A stretch of DNA of 64,000 nt from contig JAUZRZ010000025.1 of the NCBI GenBank assembly GCA_030949945.1, positions 124,001-188,000 of the forward strand. The letters are read 5' to 3'. Positions 39,315 through 51,407 of the stretch are shown here, in pieces. The stretch comes from Sulfurimonas sp. (lineage in GTDB: Bacteria > Campylobacterota > Campylobacteria > Campylobacterales > Sulfurimonadaceae). The notes beneath the pieces are model-generated. The model was given only the letters and a program-made list of their open reading frames with translations, was not told the DNA's origin and made no database searches. Position 1 is the first letter of the stretch, and each line of letters starts with the position of its first letter. Made by a program: the position numbers and the translations under genes.

Positions 39315-39369
39315 ATAATTTCCTTGTGTTTAAAAATGGTTGAAATTATACCCTCTTATGCTTTAAATA

Positions 39370-40558
39370 TTACTTCAAGTCAAAGATATCTGCATCATCC
39401 TGTTCTATTTGTATATTCTCGCCTGAAGAAGAGGATGTATCACTTGCTTTACCACTTGTGAGACCACTTATTTTTAATTCTAAATCAGCAGCAGATGTTG
39501 CATTTTTCATCGCTTGTTCTTTAGAAATAACCCCATCATTGTATAAATCAAGAATAGACTGATCAAAACTTTGTGATTTATAGTGCTCTTTCCCAGCCTC
39601 TATAGTATCTTTAATCTCATAATCACGATTTTCCATAATCAGTTTTTCAATTCGAGGAGTTCTAACAAGGACTTCCATTGCAGCACGTCTACCACCATCA
39701 ACGCGTAGGAACTAAACGCTGAGAGATTATACCTTGAAGTACACCTGCTACAGATTGTCTTACACGGTTTTGCTCTTCAGATGGAAACTGCCCAATAATA
39801 CGGTTAATTGTCTCTTTTGCATCAATTGTATGTAGAGTTGAAAACACTAAATGCCCTGTATCAGCAGCATGAAGAGCAAGATTGATAGTCTCTTTATCGC
39901 GCATTTCTCCTACAAGTATTATATCTGGATCTTCTCTAAGAGCAGCACGAAGAGCTGAGCCAAAAGAGAGTGTATCTTGCCCTACTGAACGCTGGTTAAT
40001 AATGCAGTTTCTATCTTTATGTACAAACTCAATAGGATCTTCAATAGTAATAATATGCTGTTTTCTAGTCAAATTGATTTCATTAATTAGTGCTGCTAAG
40101 GTTGTTGACTTTCCAGAACCTGTTACACCAGTTACAAGAACTAAACCTCTATCTTTTTTTGTAAAACTTTTCACAATATCAGGAAGATGCAGCTCATCAA
40201 ATGAGGGTATTTTTACTGGAATCACACGAAACACTGCTGAAACACCATCCATCTGGAAAAAAATATTGACTCGAAAACGGTTGTTCTCATCAAAAGGATA
40301 CACTAAGTCAAGCTCCTTTTGTTCAACAAACTCTGCAAAACGCCCCTTAAGTAACTCTTTTGCAAATGTCATTGCATCTTCTTTAGATAAAATTCCCCCA
40401 GAAAACTGAACAATATTTCCATTAATACGAGCACGAATTACCGCATTTGCCTTTATGTGGAGGTCACTTCCCCCAACTTCAATCATTTTTTTTAAATGAA
40501 TACGTATCTTTTTGAGTTGTTCAAATGTTAATTTACTTACATCTACTTCTGTATTCAT
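39370..40558 (-). CDS. pilT: PilT-like twitching-motility ATPase (one frame break)
   Basis: About 395 residues. GGSDLHIKANAVIRARINGN at the N terminus, Walker A TGVTGSGKSTTLAALI, the Asp box IITIEDPIEFVHKD, Walker B ALREDPDIILVGEMRDKETI and the His box ADTGHLVFSTLHT are present. A break near 39700 (one extra base) is followed by DGGRRAAMEVLVRTPRIEKL. The C terminus carries a Ser/Asp-rich tail (DTSSSSGENIQIEQDDADIF) beyond the usual PilT end. PilT hexamers power retraction of type IV pili, which is also needed for DNA uptake. No other pilus gene is nearby. It overlaps tal by 4 nt. Confidence 0.92.
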
Positions 40559-41535
40559 ATTGACTCCAGTATCTCTTTAAATGCATCTTTAAAAGCTTTT
40601 AGTCCATCTTCTATTTGAGTATCTAAAATCTTCTCAAAATCGATTCCTGCTGCTTCTATTTTTAAAAAATGTGCATCAATTATTTCTCTACTAATTGGTA
40701 ATGCACTTTTAGTAGTTGGATTTTTTGTAAATGCCATAATTGTCTCTACTGGAGCTGTATTTACACTATTAAAGGCGAGAAGGTTTTCTATGTAATAATC
40801 AGCATTAAGAGTATCATCCTTAACCCCAGTGCTTGCAAATAATGCACGACAGCCCTTAACATCCATTCTCTCAATTATTTCATAAATACTAGCTGTATTA
40901 TAGATACCACTAAGTGCAACATCTATACCTTTTGATGCAAGTTCTTTGTCCAGTGCTCTATCAATACGGGAGACAAAAATACTAATGACTGTATCGACTA
41001 CCTTATCATACTTATAGACTCCGCGTTTAAAAGCATTTGCACAAGCTATAGCTTGTTCTTTTTTAAAGATAAGTGTTGCATTTACAGGAATTCCTACCGA
41101 AGTAAGCTCTTCCATCGCCTTATAACCAGCAGTTGTAGCGGGTACTTTTATCATTACATTTGGGCAGTTAATCGTTTTAAAAAGTCTCTTACCTTCAGCA
41201 ATAGTAGCATCTGCATCATCACACAAAGAGGGATCAACTTCTATACTAACATAACCATCATCTTTTGCATCGTAAAGTGGTCTTAAAATAGCAGCAGCTT
41301 TTTTTATGTCATAAATAGCTACTGCTTCATACTTCTCTTTTGCACTAAGTGAACCTAAAGAGCTAAGCTGTTCTTTATATGCAGAGGATGTTAGAATTGC
41401 ATTTTTAAATATAGCAGGATTAGAAGTTGCACCATTTATGATTTTTTTATCTATCAACTCTTTAAACTCTTTATCTAGATAATCTCTCTCAATAAAATCT
41501 GCCCAGAGTGAAAACTTTAAATCTTCTATATACAT
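40555..41535 (-). CDS. tal: Transaldolase
   Basis: 326 residues. The N-terminal GATSNPAIFKNAI, the active-site Lys in NCPNVMIKVPATTAGYKAME, and VNATLIFKKEQAIACANAFK are characteristic of transaldolase. It moves a dihydroxyacetone unit between sugar phosphates in the pentose phosphate pathway. It overlaps pilT by 4 nt, so the two are probably coupled despite unrelated jobs. Confidence 0.94.
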   Translation of the reverse strand: MYIEDLKFSLWADFIERDYLDKEFKELIDKKIINGATSNPAIFKNAILTSSAYKEQLSSLGSLSAKEKYEAVAIYDIKKAAAILRPLYDAKDDGYVSIEVDPSLCDDADATIAEGKRLFKTINCPNVMIKVPATTAGYKAMEELTSVGIPVNATLIFKKEQAIACANAFKRGVYKYDKVVDTVISIFVSRIDRALDKELASKGIDVALSGIYNTASIYEIIERMDVKGCRALFASTGVKDDTLNADYYIENLLAFNSVNTAPVETIMAFTKNPTTKSALPISREIIDAHFLKIEAAGIDFEKILDTQIEDGLKAFKDAFKEILESI

Positions 41536-41587
41536 TCTATACCTTTATTATTATAATTTTCTTTTATTATAACGAAGAAAATATAAA

Positions 41588-42885
41588 TTATACGAGTTTT
41601 TTTGGAACTCTTATATAAAACTCAGTCCCCACTTTTGAACTCTGCAGTTGTATTTTTGAGTTAAACTGCTTTTGCATAATCATTTGTGACATATACAGAC
41701 CAAGTCCTGTTCCATTTTTTCCTTTTGTACTATAGTAAGGCTCAAAAATAGACTCTATATTTTCTAAAGATATTCCCTCTCCATTATCTTTTATAGTAAT
41801 GATAAAGTCTCTTTTATTTTCTTCAATACTAATACTTAGTTTAGGATTAGGTATTTTTTTATCAACTAACTCATCGATTGCATTATTTATGACATTTAAT
41901 ATTACTTGAACAAGTTCATTTGAATAAGTTTCAATGAGACCAAAATCTTCTTGTTTATATTCTAGTTCAATCTTAGCACTCTTAATTCGTGTCTTTATAA
42001 AATTAATTGCTCGACTTATAATATCCGTAATTTTTTCTTCACTTATATTTTTATTTGGTGCAAAATAGGTTTGAAAATCATCTATTGTGTCAGAGAGGTA
42101 GATAATAGTATCACTAATATTTTGTAAGGCTTCATCCATATACTTATCATCAATATCTTTACCTAACATTTTTTTTACTTGCAGTTCAGATATGCTTAAA
42201 GTTATGGTTGAGAGTGGCTGTCTCCATTGATGGGCTATCATACTAATCATCTCACCCATAACTGCTTGTTTAGATTGTAGAGTAAGCAACTTATCTTTAT
42301 GCATCAACTGATCAACTTGTTTTTTAATTAAATTTCTTGCTTCGTCCATCTTTATTTGATAAAAGTAGGTTATTATGCTAATAATTGCTAGAACGATAGA
42401 GATATATATAACTTGATACAAAGTATATGAGACTTCTATATATGGTTGTAGGGGAGCAATAAGCAGTCCTGTAATCATTGTTAGGACCCAATATACAGAA
42501 CTTTTTTCTCTCTGAAAATAGAGTAAAACAATAGGATAAGTAAAAACCCAAACATGTTTGAGTTGCTCAGGTTCACTCACATACACTAAAACTAAAAGAG
42601 TAGTGTAAACTGCCCTGTTTCAATTAAAGAAACAAGTTGCAGAGTCTCTTTTTTATAGCGAAGAAGTATAAACAAAAAAACATTCATTCCAAGTAAAAGA
42701 AGTTCAAATGGAATTAATCCTCGTATATTAATATTTTGGACTATATTTAACATAATTCCAGCTATTAAACCTACAGAAGAGAGTAATATAGCAATATTAA
42801 TCATCTGAAATTTAGATTTTAACTCAGAGTCCACTGCCTCACTATCCCAACCACTTGTAAAAAAATTTGTTCTACTTATCATCAC
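41588..42885 (-). CDS. Membrane sensor histidine kinase (one frame break)
   Basis: About 432 residues. About six N-terminal transmembrane helices (IAILLSSVGLIAGIMLNIV; LLLLGMNVFLFILL; VYWVLTMITGLLIAPLQPY; IYISIVLAIISIITYFY) form a membrane sensor. A coiled coil leads to the phospho-acceptor His in MISMIAHQWRQPLSTI, and the ATP-binding domain has NVINNAIDELVDKK (N box), IKDNGEGI (G1) and NGTGLGLYMSQMI (G2). The break is near 42588-42595. No response regulator gene is adjacent. The ligand is unknown. HWRQPL-type kinases of this sort are abundant in Campylobacterota. Confidence 0.88.
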
Positions 42886-42891
42886 ATTCCA

Positions 42892-43830
42892 TTAAGGTAA
42901 ATATATTTTATCTTGAAGTTCATTATACTCTAAATTAACATTACTATCTAATGTAATGCCTCCGCCACTTTTATATAACAAGCCTTGGGTACTTTTTTCA
43001 ATAAAACGAATCATCACACCACTATCAAAACTCTCTCCATCAAAAATACCAAAAACACCACTAAAAAACTTGCGTTCATACCCTTCGACCTCTTCTATAA
43101 TCTCTAAAGTACTTCTCTTAGGAGCCCCGCTAATACTCCCTGCAGGAAGTAATGCATCTAAAATAGTACCGATATTTTCATGCCAGTTCTCACTCAAGTT
43201 ACCACTTATTTCTGAACTTACTTGCAGTAGTGTTTTACTACCTGTATTTACCTCGCCTAGATAACGAAACCTCTCAACTTTGACATTTTTTGAAACTATT
43301 GAGAGGTCATTTCTAAGTAAGTCAACTATCATGATATGTTCAGCTTTCTCTTTTTCATCTGCTAATATTTTTTCTTTGGCATTAGGAGTGTCACTATCTA
43401 TTGTCCCTTTCATAGGAAAAGTAGTAATTTTATTATTATGAATTTGTATAAATTTCTCAGGAGAAAAACAGACAAACTCATCTTTATAGCGTAGTTTATA
43501 GTGTGCATTTGCACTATGAAATATCTCTTTTAAAGACAAGTCTATCTCAACAGGAGTCGCTTGTGTTAAGTTAATAATATATGTTTTTCCCTCTTTAATT
43601 TTCTCTATTATCTTATCAAATTTTACAGCATACGATGAAAAGTTTATAGGTTTTGTTTTTAAAAAGTGAGCATGTTTTGTATAGATAAAATTTTCCTCTA
43701 TACAGACATCTATATCTTCACTCTCCAAATCTTTTAGAGTAATAATTTTGACTTCACTTGCCTTGAAGTCACTTATAAATAAAAAAGGTTCCCGTCGTTT
43801 TCCTAGAGAGTTTAAAAGTTCTACATCCAT
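42892..43830 (-). CDS. pabB: Aminodeoxychorismate synthase component I
   Basis: 312 residues, a short PabB-type chorismate-binding domain: KEGKTYIINLTQATPVEI, FSPEKFIQIHNNKITTFPMKG, MIVDLLRNDLS, TGSKTLLQVSSEISG and LLPAGSISGAPKRSTLEIIE. It makes 4-amino-4-deoxychorismate for folate. It lacks the N-terminal half of long PabB proteins, as do other short family members; anthranilate synthase is less likely given KGTIDSD. It lies 5 bp from pyrB and in a run with bioD. Confidence 0.88.
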   Translation of the reverse strand: MDVELLNSLGKRREPFLFISDFKASEVKIITLKDLESEDIDVCIEENFIYTKHAHFLKTKPINFSSYAVKFDKIIEKIKEGKTYIINLTQATPVEIDLSLKEIFHSANAHYKLRYKDEFVCFSPEKFIQIHNNKITTFPMKGTIDSDTPNAKEKILADEKEKAEHIMIVDLLRNDLSIVSKNVKVERFRYLGEVNTGSKTLLQVSSEISGNLSENWHENIGTILDALLPAGSISGAPKRSTLEIIEEVEGYERKFFSGVFGIFDGESFDSGVMIRFIEKSTQGLLYKSGGGITLDSNVNLEYNELQDKIYLP

Positions 43831-43835
43831 ATAGT

Positions 43836-44723
43836 TTAGGCGATAAGTTTCTTCAAAATAGCCATACGGATATTTACACCATTGCTAACTTGGTCTAAAA
43901 CCTTACAGCGTTTATCATCAAGGAGGGCATCCGTTATGTCTATGTTTCTGTGTACAGGTCCAGGGTGAAGCAGTACAATATCTCTATCTCCCAGTATCTC
44001 TTCAGTGATACAAAAATCACTCGCATAATCTTTAAGCGAAGCATAACTTTGAGAAGAGTGACGCTCAGTTTGAGTTCTTAGACTCATAATAGCATCAACT
44101 TCATCTATAATCTCAGATAAAAAGTGAGTAAAACGCAGGGAAGTTTTTGGTAAAAAATGCGGAGGAGCAACTAAAATCACCTCCATACCAAAACGCGATA
44201 GAAGCTCTATGTTTGAGTTCGCTACACGAGAGTTTTTTATATCCCCTACAATCGCTATCTTTTTACCCTTAAGCTCCCCGAAATGTTCTCTAAGTGTATA
44301 GAGGTCAAGAAGTGCTTGAGAGGGGTGTGCATGTGCTCCATCCCCTGCGTTTAGTATGCTTGCATTTGTGTGTTTTGAGAGGATTTTTGGTACACCTGAG
44401 TTTTGGTGGCGGACTATTATTGCATGAGGTCCCATCGCATCAAGGTTCATCGCAGTATCAACAAGCGTCTCACCTTTTTTAGTTGAACTCTGTGCAACAT
44501 CTAAGTGAATTATCTCCGCACCTAACCTTTTTGCTGCTATCTCAAAAGAACTTTTAGTACGTGTTGAGTTTTCAAAAAAAAGTGTAATGATGATTTTATC
44601 TTGAAGAATTCTATCAAAACCACCCTTACTAAACTTTTTTGCATCGAGTAGTATCTCTTCTATCTCTTCTATACTAAAGTCATCCGTACGAATCATATGT
44701 GCCATATAGTTCCTTTTAAACAC
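43836..44723 (-). CDS. pyrB: Aspartate carbamoyltransferase catalytic subunit
   Basis: 295 residues. The carbamoyl phosphate loop [52 protein letters not shown] and [13 protein letters not shown] are all present. It joins carbamoyl phosphate and aspartate in pyrimidine synthesis. No regulatory pyrI follows. It contains two AAACGCAG octamers (44131 and 44345). Confidence 0.96.
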   Translation of the reverse strand: MFKRNYMAHMIRTDDFSIEEIEEILLDAKKFSKGGFDRILQDKIIITLFFENSTRTKSSFEIAAKRLGAEIIHLDVAQSSTKKGETLVDTAMNLDAMGPHAIIVRHQNSGVPKILSKHTNASILNAGDGAHAHPSQALLDLYTLREHFGELKGKKIAIVGDIKNSRVANSNIELLSRFGMEVILVAPPHFLPKTSLRFTHFLSEIIDEVDAIMSLRTQTERHSSQSYASLKDYASDFCITEEILGDRDIVLLHPGPVHRNIDITDALLDDKRCKVLDQVSNGVNIRMAILKKLIA

Positions 44724-44731
44724 TAAACATT

Positions 44732-45379
44732 TTATAGATTATACAAGACATCGCAAATTGTGTCAATGTCTTCATTCACTTTTAGTACTTCAATATCTTT
44801 ACTTAAAAAGTATGGCTCACTGATGATAGAAAAATCTTTCTCTTCTTCTCGTTGATTAAAGACCATCATAGCATCGATATTTCTACTTTGGAGTGCTCCC
44901 AAACTAAGCATACTATCATTAATACATCCAAGAGAGCAGTGCGTAACCAATAGTCCAACTGCATTAAAAAATGGAATTAGATCTATCATCATAAAGTTTC
45001 CATCAACAGGAACAAGCAGTCCACCAGCTCCTTCTATAATCAAAACATCACATAAAGTTTCCATTTTTTCAATAGCCTTGTTTAAGACATCAAAATCAAG
45101 TGCTTTTCCTTGTGAGGCAATAAACGGTGCGGCAGGGAGTTCGTAAGAGATAGGCACAATATCTTCGACAGTTAAATCACGACAAGCACAATTACATTTT
45201 TTAAGCATAGAGAGTAAAATATCTCCATCAGGATAGACTCCATCTACAACACCCGTCTCTATAAGTTTAACAACACCAACAGCTATCCCTTTTGAAGAAT
45301 AGTTTTCTAAAAGTTTAAGTGTTGTGTATGTTTTGCCTATATTGGTATTTGTTGCAGTTACAAAAATTCGTTTATTCAT
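44732..45379 (-). CDS. bioD: ATP-dependent dethiobiotin synthetase
   Basis: 215 residues. The P-loop region is [20 protein letters not shown], then [11 protein letters not shown] and [15 protein letters not shown]. It closes the ureido ring of dethiobiotin, the step before biotin synthase. It ends 8 bp before pyrB, so it probably leads the bioD-pyrB-pabB-kinase transcription unit. A structured intergenic region lies upstream. Confidence 0.92.
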   Translation of the reverse strand: MNKRIFVTATNTNIGKTYTTLKLLENYSSKGIAVGVVKLIETGVVDGVYPDGDILLSMLKKCNCACRDLTVEDIVPISYELPAAPFIASQGKALDFDVLNKAIEKMETLCDVLIIEGAGGLLVPVDGNFMMIDLIPFFNAVGLLVTHCSLGCINDSMLSLGALQSRNIDAMMVFNQREEEKDFSIISEPYFLSKDIEVLKVNEDIDTICDVLYNL

Positions 45380-45537
45380 AGTGACTATCTTTTTATTTTA
45401 TTTTTGATTTTATATCTCATAAGTTTTGAGCAATTCATTTATGATTGTGGCGTATTTTATCTTTATTTAGCTGAATTCTTTTTTGCTTATGTTTGGCACT
45501 CTGAGGTAAAGGTGGTTAAGGAGAGGATTAGAGTAAA

Positions 45538-45672
45538 TACTAATACAGTGGGGTGATTAATCCCACCTTTTACTAATAAAGACGAACTGCACAGCAGAAC
45601 ATCAAGATTAGTAGTATTAGTACTATTTTTGAAGTCACAAGTAAACCTTTGTGTTGGATTCCCACCCAACAC
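45538..45672. ncRNA. Structured intergenic region, candidate RNA (strand unknown)
   Basis: The 446-bp gap between bioD and ilvC holds nested complementary stems: P1 TACTAATAC (45538-45546) with GTATTAGTA (45614-45622); inside it GTGGG (45548-45552) with CCCAC (45562-45566); and TACTAAT (45571-45577) with ATTAGTA (45607-45613), which caps a CTGC/GCAG hairpin. This is a three-way junction. Downstream are two mutually exclusive hairpins: CACAA/TTGTG (45636-45653) and GTGTTGG/CCAACAC (45651-45672). No known RNA family was recognised. On the minus strand it could be a leader of bioD; on the plus strand an independent RNA. Confidence 0.45.
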
Positions 45673-45690
45673 ACCCACTTAAAAATAAGC

Positions 45691-45729
45691 AAAAAAAAAG
45701 GGTAACTAGAAATAAATCTAATTACCCTT
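45691..45729 (-). terminator. Rho-independent terminator of ilvC
   Basis: On the minus strand AAGGGTAA-T-TAGA pairs with TCTA-G-TTACCCTT around a 6-nt loop, followed by nine T. It lies about 100 bp after the ilvC stop and separates ilvC from the structured region and bioD. Confidence 0.9.
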
Positions 45730-45825
45730 ACTTTCCAACATGTTATAGTAATCAGCTATAACGGTTTACATGTGACTTTCAGAATTTAGTATATCATAAA
45801 AACTAAATACTAGTTAGTATCTTGA

Positions 45826-46869
<1,044 letters not shown>

Positions 46870-47025
46870 TTAAAATTTTGTCGCATTATACTCAAACTTT
46901 AGTAAAACTTTTATTATTTTTGCTTATATTTTTAACTCACTCTAACATATTTAACCTATTACTCTGTATAATACAGAAAAATAACCCTTAAACCAAATTA
47001 CACAATAGGTGGAACAGTTTTCTAA

Positions 47026-47764
47026 ATGTCATTACATAAACAACAAATCACTATAGAGCATAAATATAGAGGTAGTGTCACTCTACCTGACAACACAGAA
47101 GCAAAGAATGTTTTCTTTCAGTACAAAACAAGCTTATGCAAATCATGAAAAGATGAGTGTCGCTATCCTTTTTACAAAAGCAAAACTAGCGAAACTACAA
47201 CGCTATCAAAAAGGCTCTTCTGAAGTAGAGTTAGAAAACATTGAGCTATACATTGAGATGGGAGATATTTTAGGCTTCAGTACAGATGATGCTCTAAAAC
47301 TAAAAAACTGTATACTTTTTACAAATGATAGTGCACATACAAGTTTTAACATCACAAAACGACTCAAACTCATTAACAAAAAGAACAAGAGTAAAACTAA
47401 TAAAAATTATCTTTTTTGGGATATAGAAAATTTTTCGAGTATCTCTTCTATTTTTAATGACATTATCGATAAATATGAGATTGCAGATGAGTTTATTTAT
47501 ATGGCTGCAAACCCTGATTCACTTTATCTCAAACGTGCTGAGTGGGAAGCAAATCTTTATGACTATGGAAAAACACTCTACTCTTTTAATTTTATAAAAT
47601 GTGACCATGGAAAAGATGTGGCTGATGATGTACTTTTAGGAGAGTTTATGAATGCGAAAATTACTAATGCTAATGTATTTATACTTACATTTGATCGTGA
47701 ACTTAAAGAACGTTTTACAGATGCAACTGATGAGAGTAATAATCTTTTTATAATGGGAAAATAA
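47026..47764 (+). CDS. Putative NYN/PIN-like domain protein (one frame break)
   Basis: About 245 residues. The ATG at 47026 begins MSLHKQQITIEHKYRGSVTL; this frame ends early and the protein continues in another frame from about 47115 (FSTKQAYANHEKMSVAILFT). The C-terminal half has YLFWDIENFSSISSIFNDI, then ADEFIYMAANPDSLYLKRA, CDHGKDVADDVLLGEFMN and VFILTFDRELKERFTDA. The spacing of the acidic residues (WDIEN ... DVADD ... TFDRE) resembles NYN/PIN-type metal-dependent RNases. This is a pattern match only. It is divergent from ilvC and convergent with the c-di-GMP gene. Confidence 0.5.
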
Positions 47765-47769
47765 AGTTC

Positions 47770-50277
47770 TCAACTATTTCTAGCCTCTGGTTTTCCGAGG
47801 TAGTACCCTTGTGCATAGTCTATACCTAACTCTTTTATCACTTTATAGACTGCTTCGTTATGCACAAACTCTGCAACAACTTTTTTATCAAGTTTTCTAG
47901 CAAATATAATAATAGTCTCAACAACAAGTCGAGCATTTTTATCTGTATCTATATTTTTTATCAAGCTACCATCAATTTTCATAATATCTGAACGCATTTT
48001 TGTCATATGCTCAAAGTTTGCAAATCCTGAACCAAAATCATCAATAGCAATAGAGGCACCTACTCTATATACATCTTCTATAAAATTATTTACGAGTATT
48101 GCATTGTCATTCTCTTGTGTTTCTAGTATCTCTATAGTTAACTGTGATGCAATATCATACTCTTTTATTTTATCAAAAATAAATCTTCTCATTTTTTCAC
48201 TTATAATATCACTAAAAGAGAGGTTTATGGTAAAATTTAAGCCCTTACTTTTAAAGTACGAAAAGATTTTTCAAGCATTATTTCAGTAATCAAAGGATAA
48301 AGTTTAATTTTTCTACTTACTTCTAAAAATGCAAATGGTGAAAGCAGCTTTCCTGCGTTATCATCAAGTAAACGCACTAAACATTCATATTTCTCAACTT
48401 TACCTGTTTTCATATCTACAATAGGCTGAAAATGAGGAAATATTCTATCACTCGCAATCGCATATTTTATCGTATTTGCCATGTTGATATTTGACTCATA
48501 CTGCTTCGCAAGTTTAAGGTCTTCGTTAAAGATTAAAGATACTTGACCTGCTCGTTTTTGCTTGTTTTGAGTGTCATATCCGCATTTATTAAACCTGTAT
48601 TTTTATCATTTATAAGGGCTACTGCTATCGTTACAGAGACATGTGCAAAATGCCCATTTGCCACCAAAAACTCTTCAGACTCAACTGCATTAATACAACT
48701 GTTTATTTTGTCTTGAATCGCCTGCTCATTTTTGTCTATATACATAATCATTGCAAACTCATCAGAAGGAAGTTTAAAAGCTCAGCATCCTCTTCCTTGC
48801 TTAACATTTTCAAGGTAAATGCTAGTTTTTTTAGCACTCTGATCTCCTATTTCATGTCCATAAAAATCATTTATCATAGTAAAATCATCAATATTAACTA
48901 GCATAATCATTTTTCCTACACTTGTGATTAGCTTTTTATCAAACTAAGTCTATTTGGCAGACCTGTTAAGCTATCATAATATGCTTGTTTATATATATAA
49001 TCAGCGCTCTCTTGGATTCTCTTCTCTAGGCTATAGTTTAACTCTTCAAGTTCTCTTGAAACAGTATTTGCAAGGTGTGCTACAGCATGATGTGCATCAA
49101 CAGTGAACTCACGGCGAAGTAACTTTTCTCTATAATCTACCAAAGATAGCGGATGTTTTTTCTCACTCAAGATTAACATTGTCATCGTTTCATTAAGAAG
49201 TTGATTCGATTTGTTTTCATGATAGAACTCACCATAAGTAAAAATCCAGAAACTTCACCAATATTTGGAAAGTATTTCAAGCTCATCAACTATATACTCT
49301 TTCATAAAACGCCGTCTTGCCATACAGGAGTAAACAAAAACAGCCTCTGGTGTATACTCGATAGCACTCAATATTTTTCTTGTTCTATAGTTACTATTTT
49401 TAAGAATGTCTTCTATATCTCCTACACCAAAACGAACTCTAGTTCCCTCTTTTAGATTACCTGCAAAAGTTAATGACCCATCATCATGTTTAAGAAGCAC
49501 TGCCCTTCCAACAAGTATGCCATGATTCTCAAATATTAGAGGAAATTCAATACCTACTTGAGGGAGTCTATCAGCCACTCCTTGACCCATATATTTTGCA
49601 TATACACTAACTGCACTCATTCCATCTATCTCGTAAACACGGTTCTTGATTGCTTTTGTTACAAGAAGTTTTTTTCCAACGGGTAACCAGTCAAAGGAGT
49701 AGTTTGTCGAGACAGTTAATTCATCTCCACTTAAAGAGACTCCAACTGCACCATTATTCGTTATCTCACTTTTAGTAAAGACATATGTATTGCTAAGCTC
49801 TCCATTATCACCTGCTAATCCTCCAGAGAGAACTACATCTGAAGATATACTACTAATCCCCTTAACATACTCTTCTCCATTTGTATTTAAACCATCTGTA
49901 AAACTTATAAGGAGTTTTGTATCTTCACTTATAAGCTTTTTGGCAATCCTTTTTCCTGTCTTATAACTTGAATTAAAAACATTATCATGTTCTTCTAATA
50001 TGGCTTGTAGTTTCGTTTGCTCAAATATTGTGAAAGTAACTATGTTTTTTTTATCTGTATAAACTTTTGAACCATGAATAATACCATCTGTAGTACTACC
50101 AATCAGTACACTATTTGGAAATGTTTCTAAGAAGTAGTGCTGTATATTTTTCAACTCTTCAAAGTCTGTAGTTGCACAAAAAATTTGTATAAGTGTTTGT
50201 GGTGTATCTACAACTACACCATTTAACTTCTCAAGAACTTCTTTGGGTAAAATAAAATCAAAAGTTATATTCTGCAT
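47770..50277 (-). CDS. FIST-GGDEF-EAL signalling protein (at least four frame breaks)
   Basis: About 835 residues. The N-terminal FIST domain (PKEVLEKLNGVVVDTPQTLI; VLIGSTTDGIIHG; VLSGGLAGDNGEL) and FIST_C (RKILSAIEYTPEAVFVYSCM) form a small-ligand sensor. Then come a helical linker, a GGDEF-like domain (AYYDSLTGLPNRLSLI) whose signature reads LPSDEF, so cyclase activity is unlikely, and an EAL domain with YECLVRLLDD in place of EALxR, an intact DDFGSGFANFEHM and YAQGYYLGKP. The Glu of the EAL motif is kept, so c-di-GMP hydrolysis is plausible. Breaks lie near 49240, 48925, 48770, 48520 and 48230. With this many breaks, real decay cannot be fully excluded. Confidence 0.8.
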
Positions 50278-50288
50278 TTTTTATTTTA

Positions 50289-51008
50289 TCACATATATTT
50301 TAAAAACAGTAATATTAGATAAAAAAATGCAAATAAAATGATTTGGTGTGACAAATATATAATAAAAGAGTGTCGCCCTAAGTAGAGCTAAAGAACTGTT
50401 TATTAGATTTTTCCTATTAAGTATTTCAAGATTTAAAAATATCTCTTGTAGCTTGTAATATCCTGCTGCTAATCCAAGTAAATAGACCCCAAACCAAGGT
50501 ACTAAACTTACTAGGTCTTGTGTATAAGCGATGGGTAAATGTAGGGGTTCTTGTAAAAGAGTATAGAGCCAATGCATATTTATCCATGACATCTTATAGC
50601 CTAAAATAATAAAGGCTCCTGTCAATAAAGAGAGTTTTGGAAAATTTAAAAAAGGTAATCCTAGAATTGTAATTGCTAGAAAAAAGTGTAGTATTCCAAA
50701 AGTAAATCCATGAATTAGGAAACTGCGTATAACTTCCTATACTAACAACTAAAGAAGCAAGAGTTAAAAGAAGTACTCTCTTTCTCAGTTTCTTTATATC
50801 TATACCCTTTGCATGTGTTAGCTGAGCACTAATTCCTGCTGAGAGAATGAACATAGTTACTATTGTGTAGCGAAAATATTTCCATCCCTCACCATGTCTT
50901 AAATCAAAATCAGCATAACCGAAATTTTTCAAATCAAAACAGAAATGAAAAATGACCATCAGGACAATAGCCACACCCTCGAAATATATCTAAACCTTGA
51001 AGTCTCAT
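50289..51008 (-). CDS. DUF1624 membrane acyltransferase-like protein (several frame breaks)
   Basis: About 239 residues after repair. The N terminus MRLQGLDIFRG continues after a break near 50975 as AIVLMVIFHFCFDLKNFGYA, the hallmark of DUF1624 proteins related to heparan-alpha-glucosaminide N-acetyltransferase. Several transmembrane helices follow, and after breaks near 50720-50600 and 50385 the C terminus reads LGRHSLLIYLSHQIILFAFF, ending in TGA at 50289-50291. It probably transfers acyl groups to an envelope sugar. The start overlaps the ruvX stop as ATGA. Confidence 0.8.
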
Positions 51009-51406
51009 TTTTTTTGTTTTAACTTATAGAGATACCGTTGGAGGATTATCATAGCCGAGATAGAGTCAATTCTTCCATCTCTTATGTACTTTATCTCGCC
51101 CTTCATAAGGTTCTGCGCCTCTAAGGAACTTCCTGCCTCATCTTGATAAAAAACTTCACCCTCAAAATCCACAAGATTCATAAAATGTGCAATCCGTCTT
51201 CGCATCTCATCTTCACTACTACCACCAAGAGGAATACCAATAATCACAGTCTCAATTTCCCACTCTTTTATGGCTTTTTTTACTTCTTCAGATGCTTGGT
51301 TACGATTTTTTCTTATGATGGCTGGTAGGGGTGTTACCAAATCTTTATGAGCAGAGTAAGCAAGCCCTATGCGCTTGAGTCCAAGGTCAATAGCGATATA
51401 TTTCAT
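51005..51406 (-). CDS. ruvX: Putative Holliday junction resolvase (YqgF/RuvX)
   Basis: 133 residues with an RNase H-like fold: MKYIAIDLGLKRIGLAYS with the first catalytic Asp, VIIGIPLGGSSEDEMRRR, VFYQDEAGSSLEAQ with the second acidic pair, and the C-terminal Asp in GRIDSISAMIILQRYL. RuvX proteins process pre-16S rRNA or recombination intermediates. It lies one bp after mnmE. Confidence 0.9.
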   Translation of the reverse strand: MKYIAIDLGLKRIGLAYSAHKDLVTPLPAIIRKNRNQASEEVKKAIKEWEIETVIIGIPLGGSSEDEMRRRIAHFMNLVDFEGEVFYQDEAGSSLEAQNLMKGEIKYIRDGRIDSISAMIILQRYLYKLKQKK

Positions 51407-51407
51407 T

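Noticed and set aside
45487..45678. A 63-codon minus-strand ORF between bioD and ilvC
   Set aside because: It has no ribosome-binding site, is Cys/Ser/Thr-rich without a recognisable fold, and lies across a set of perfect stems, so structure explains the sequence better than coding.
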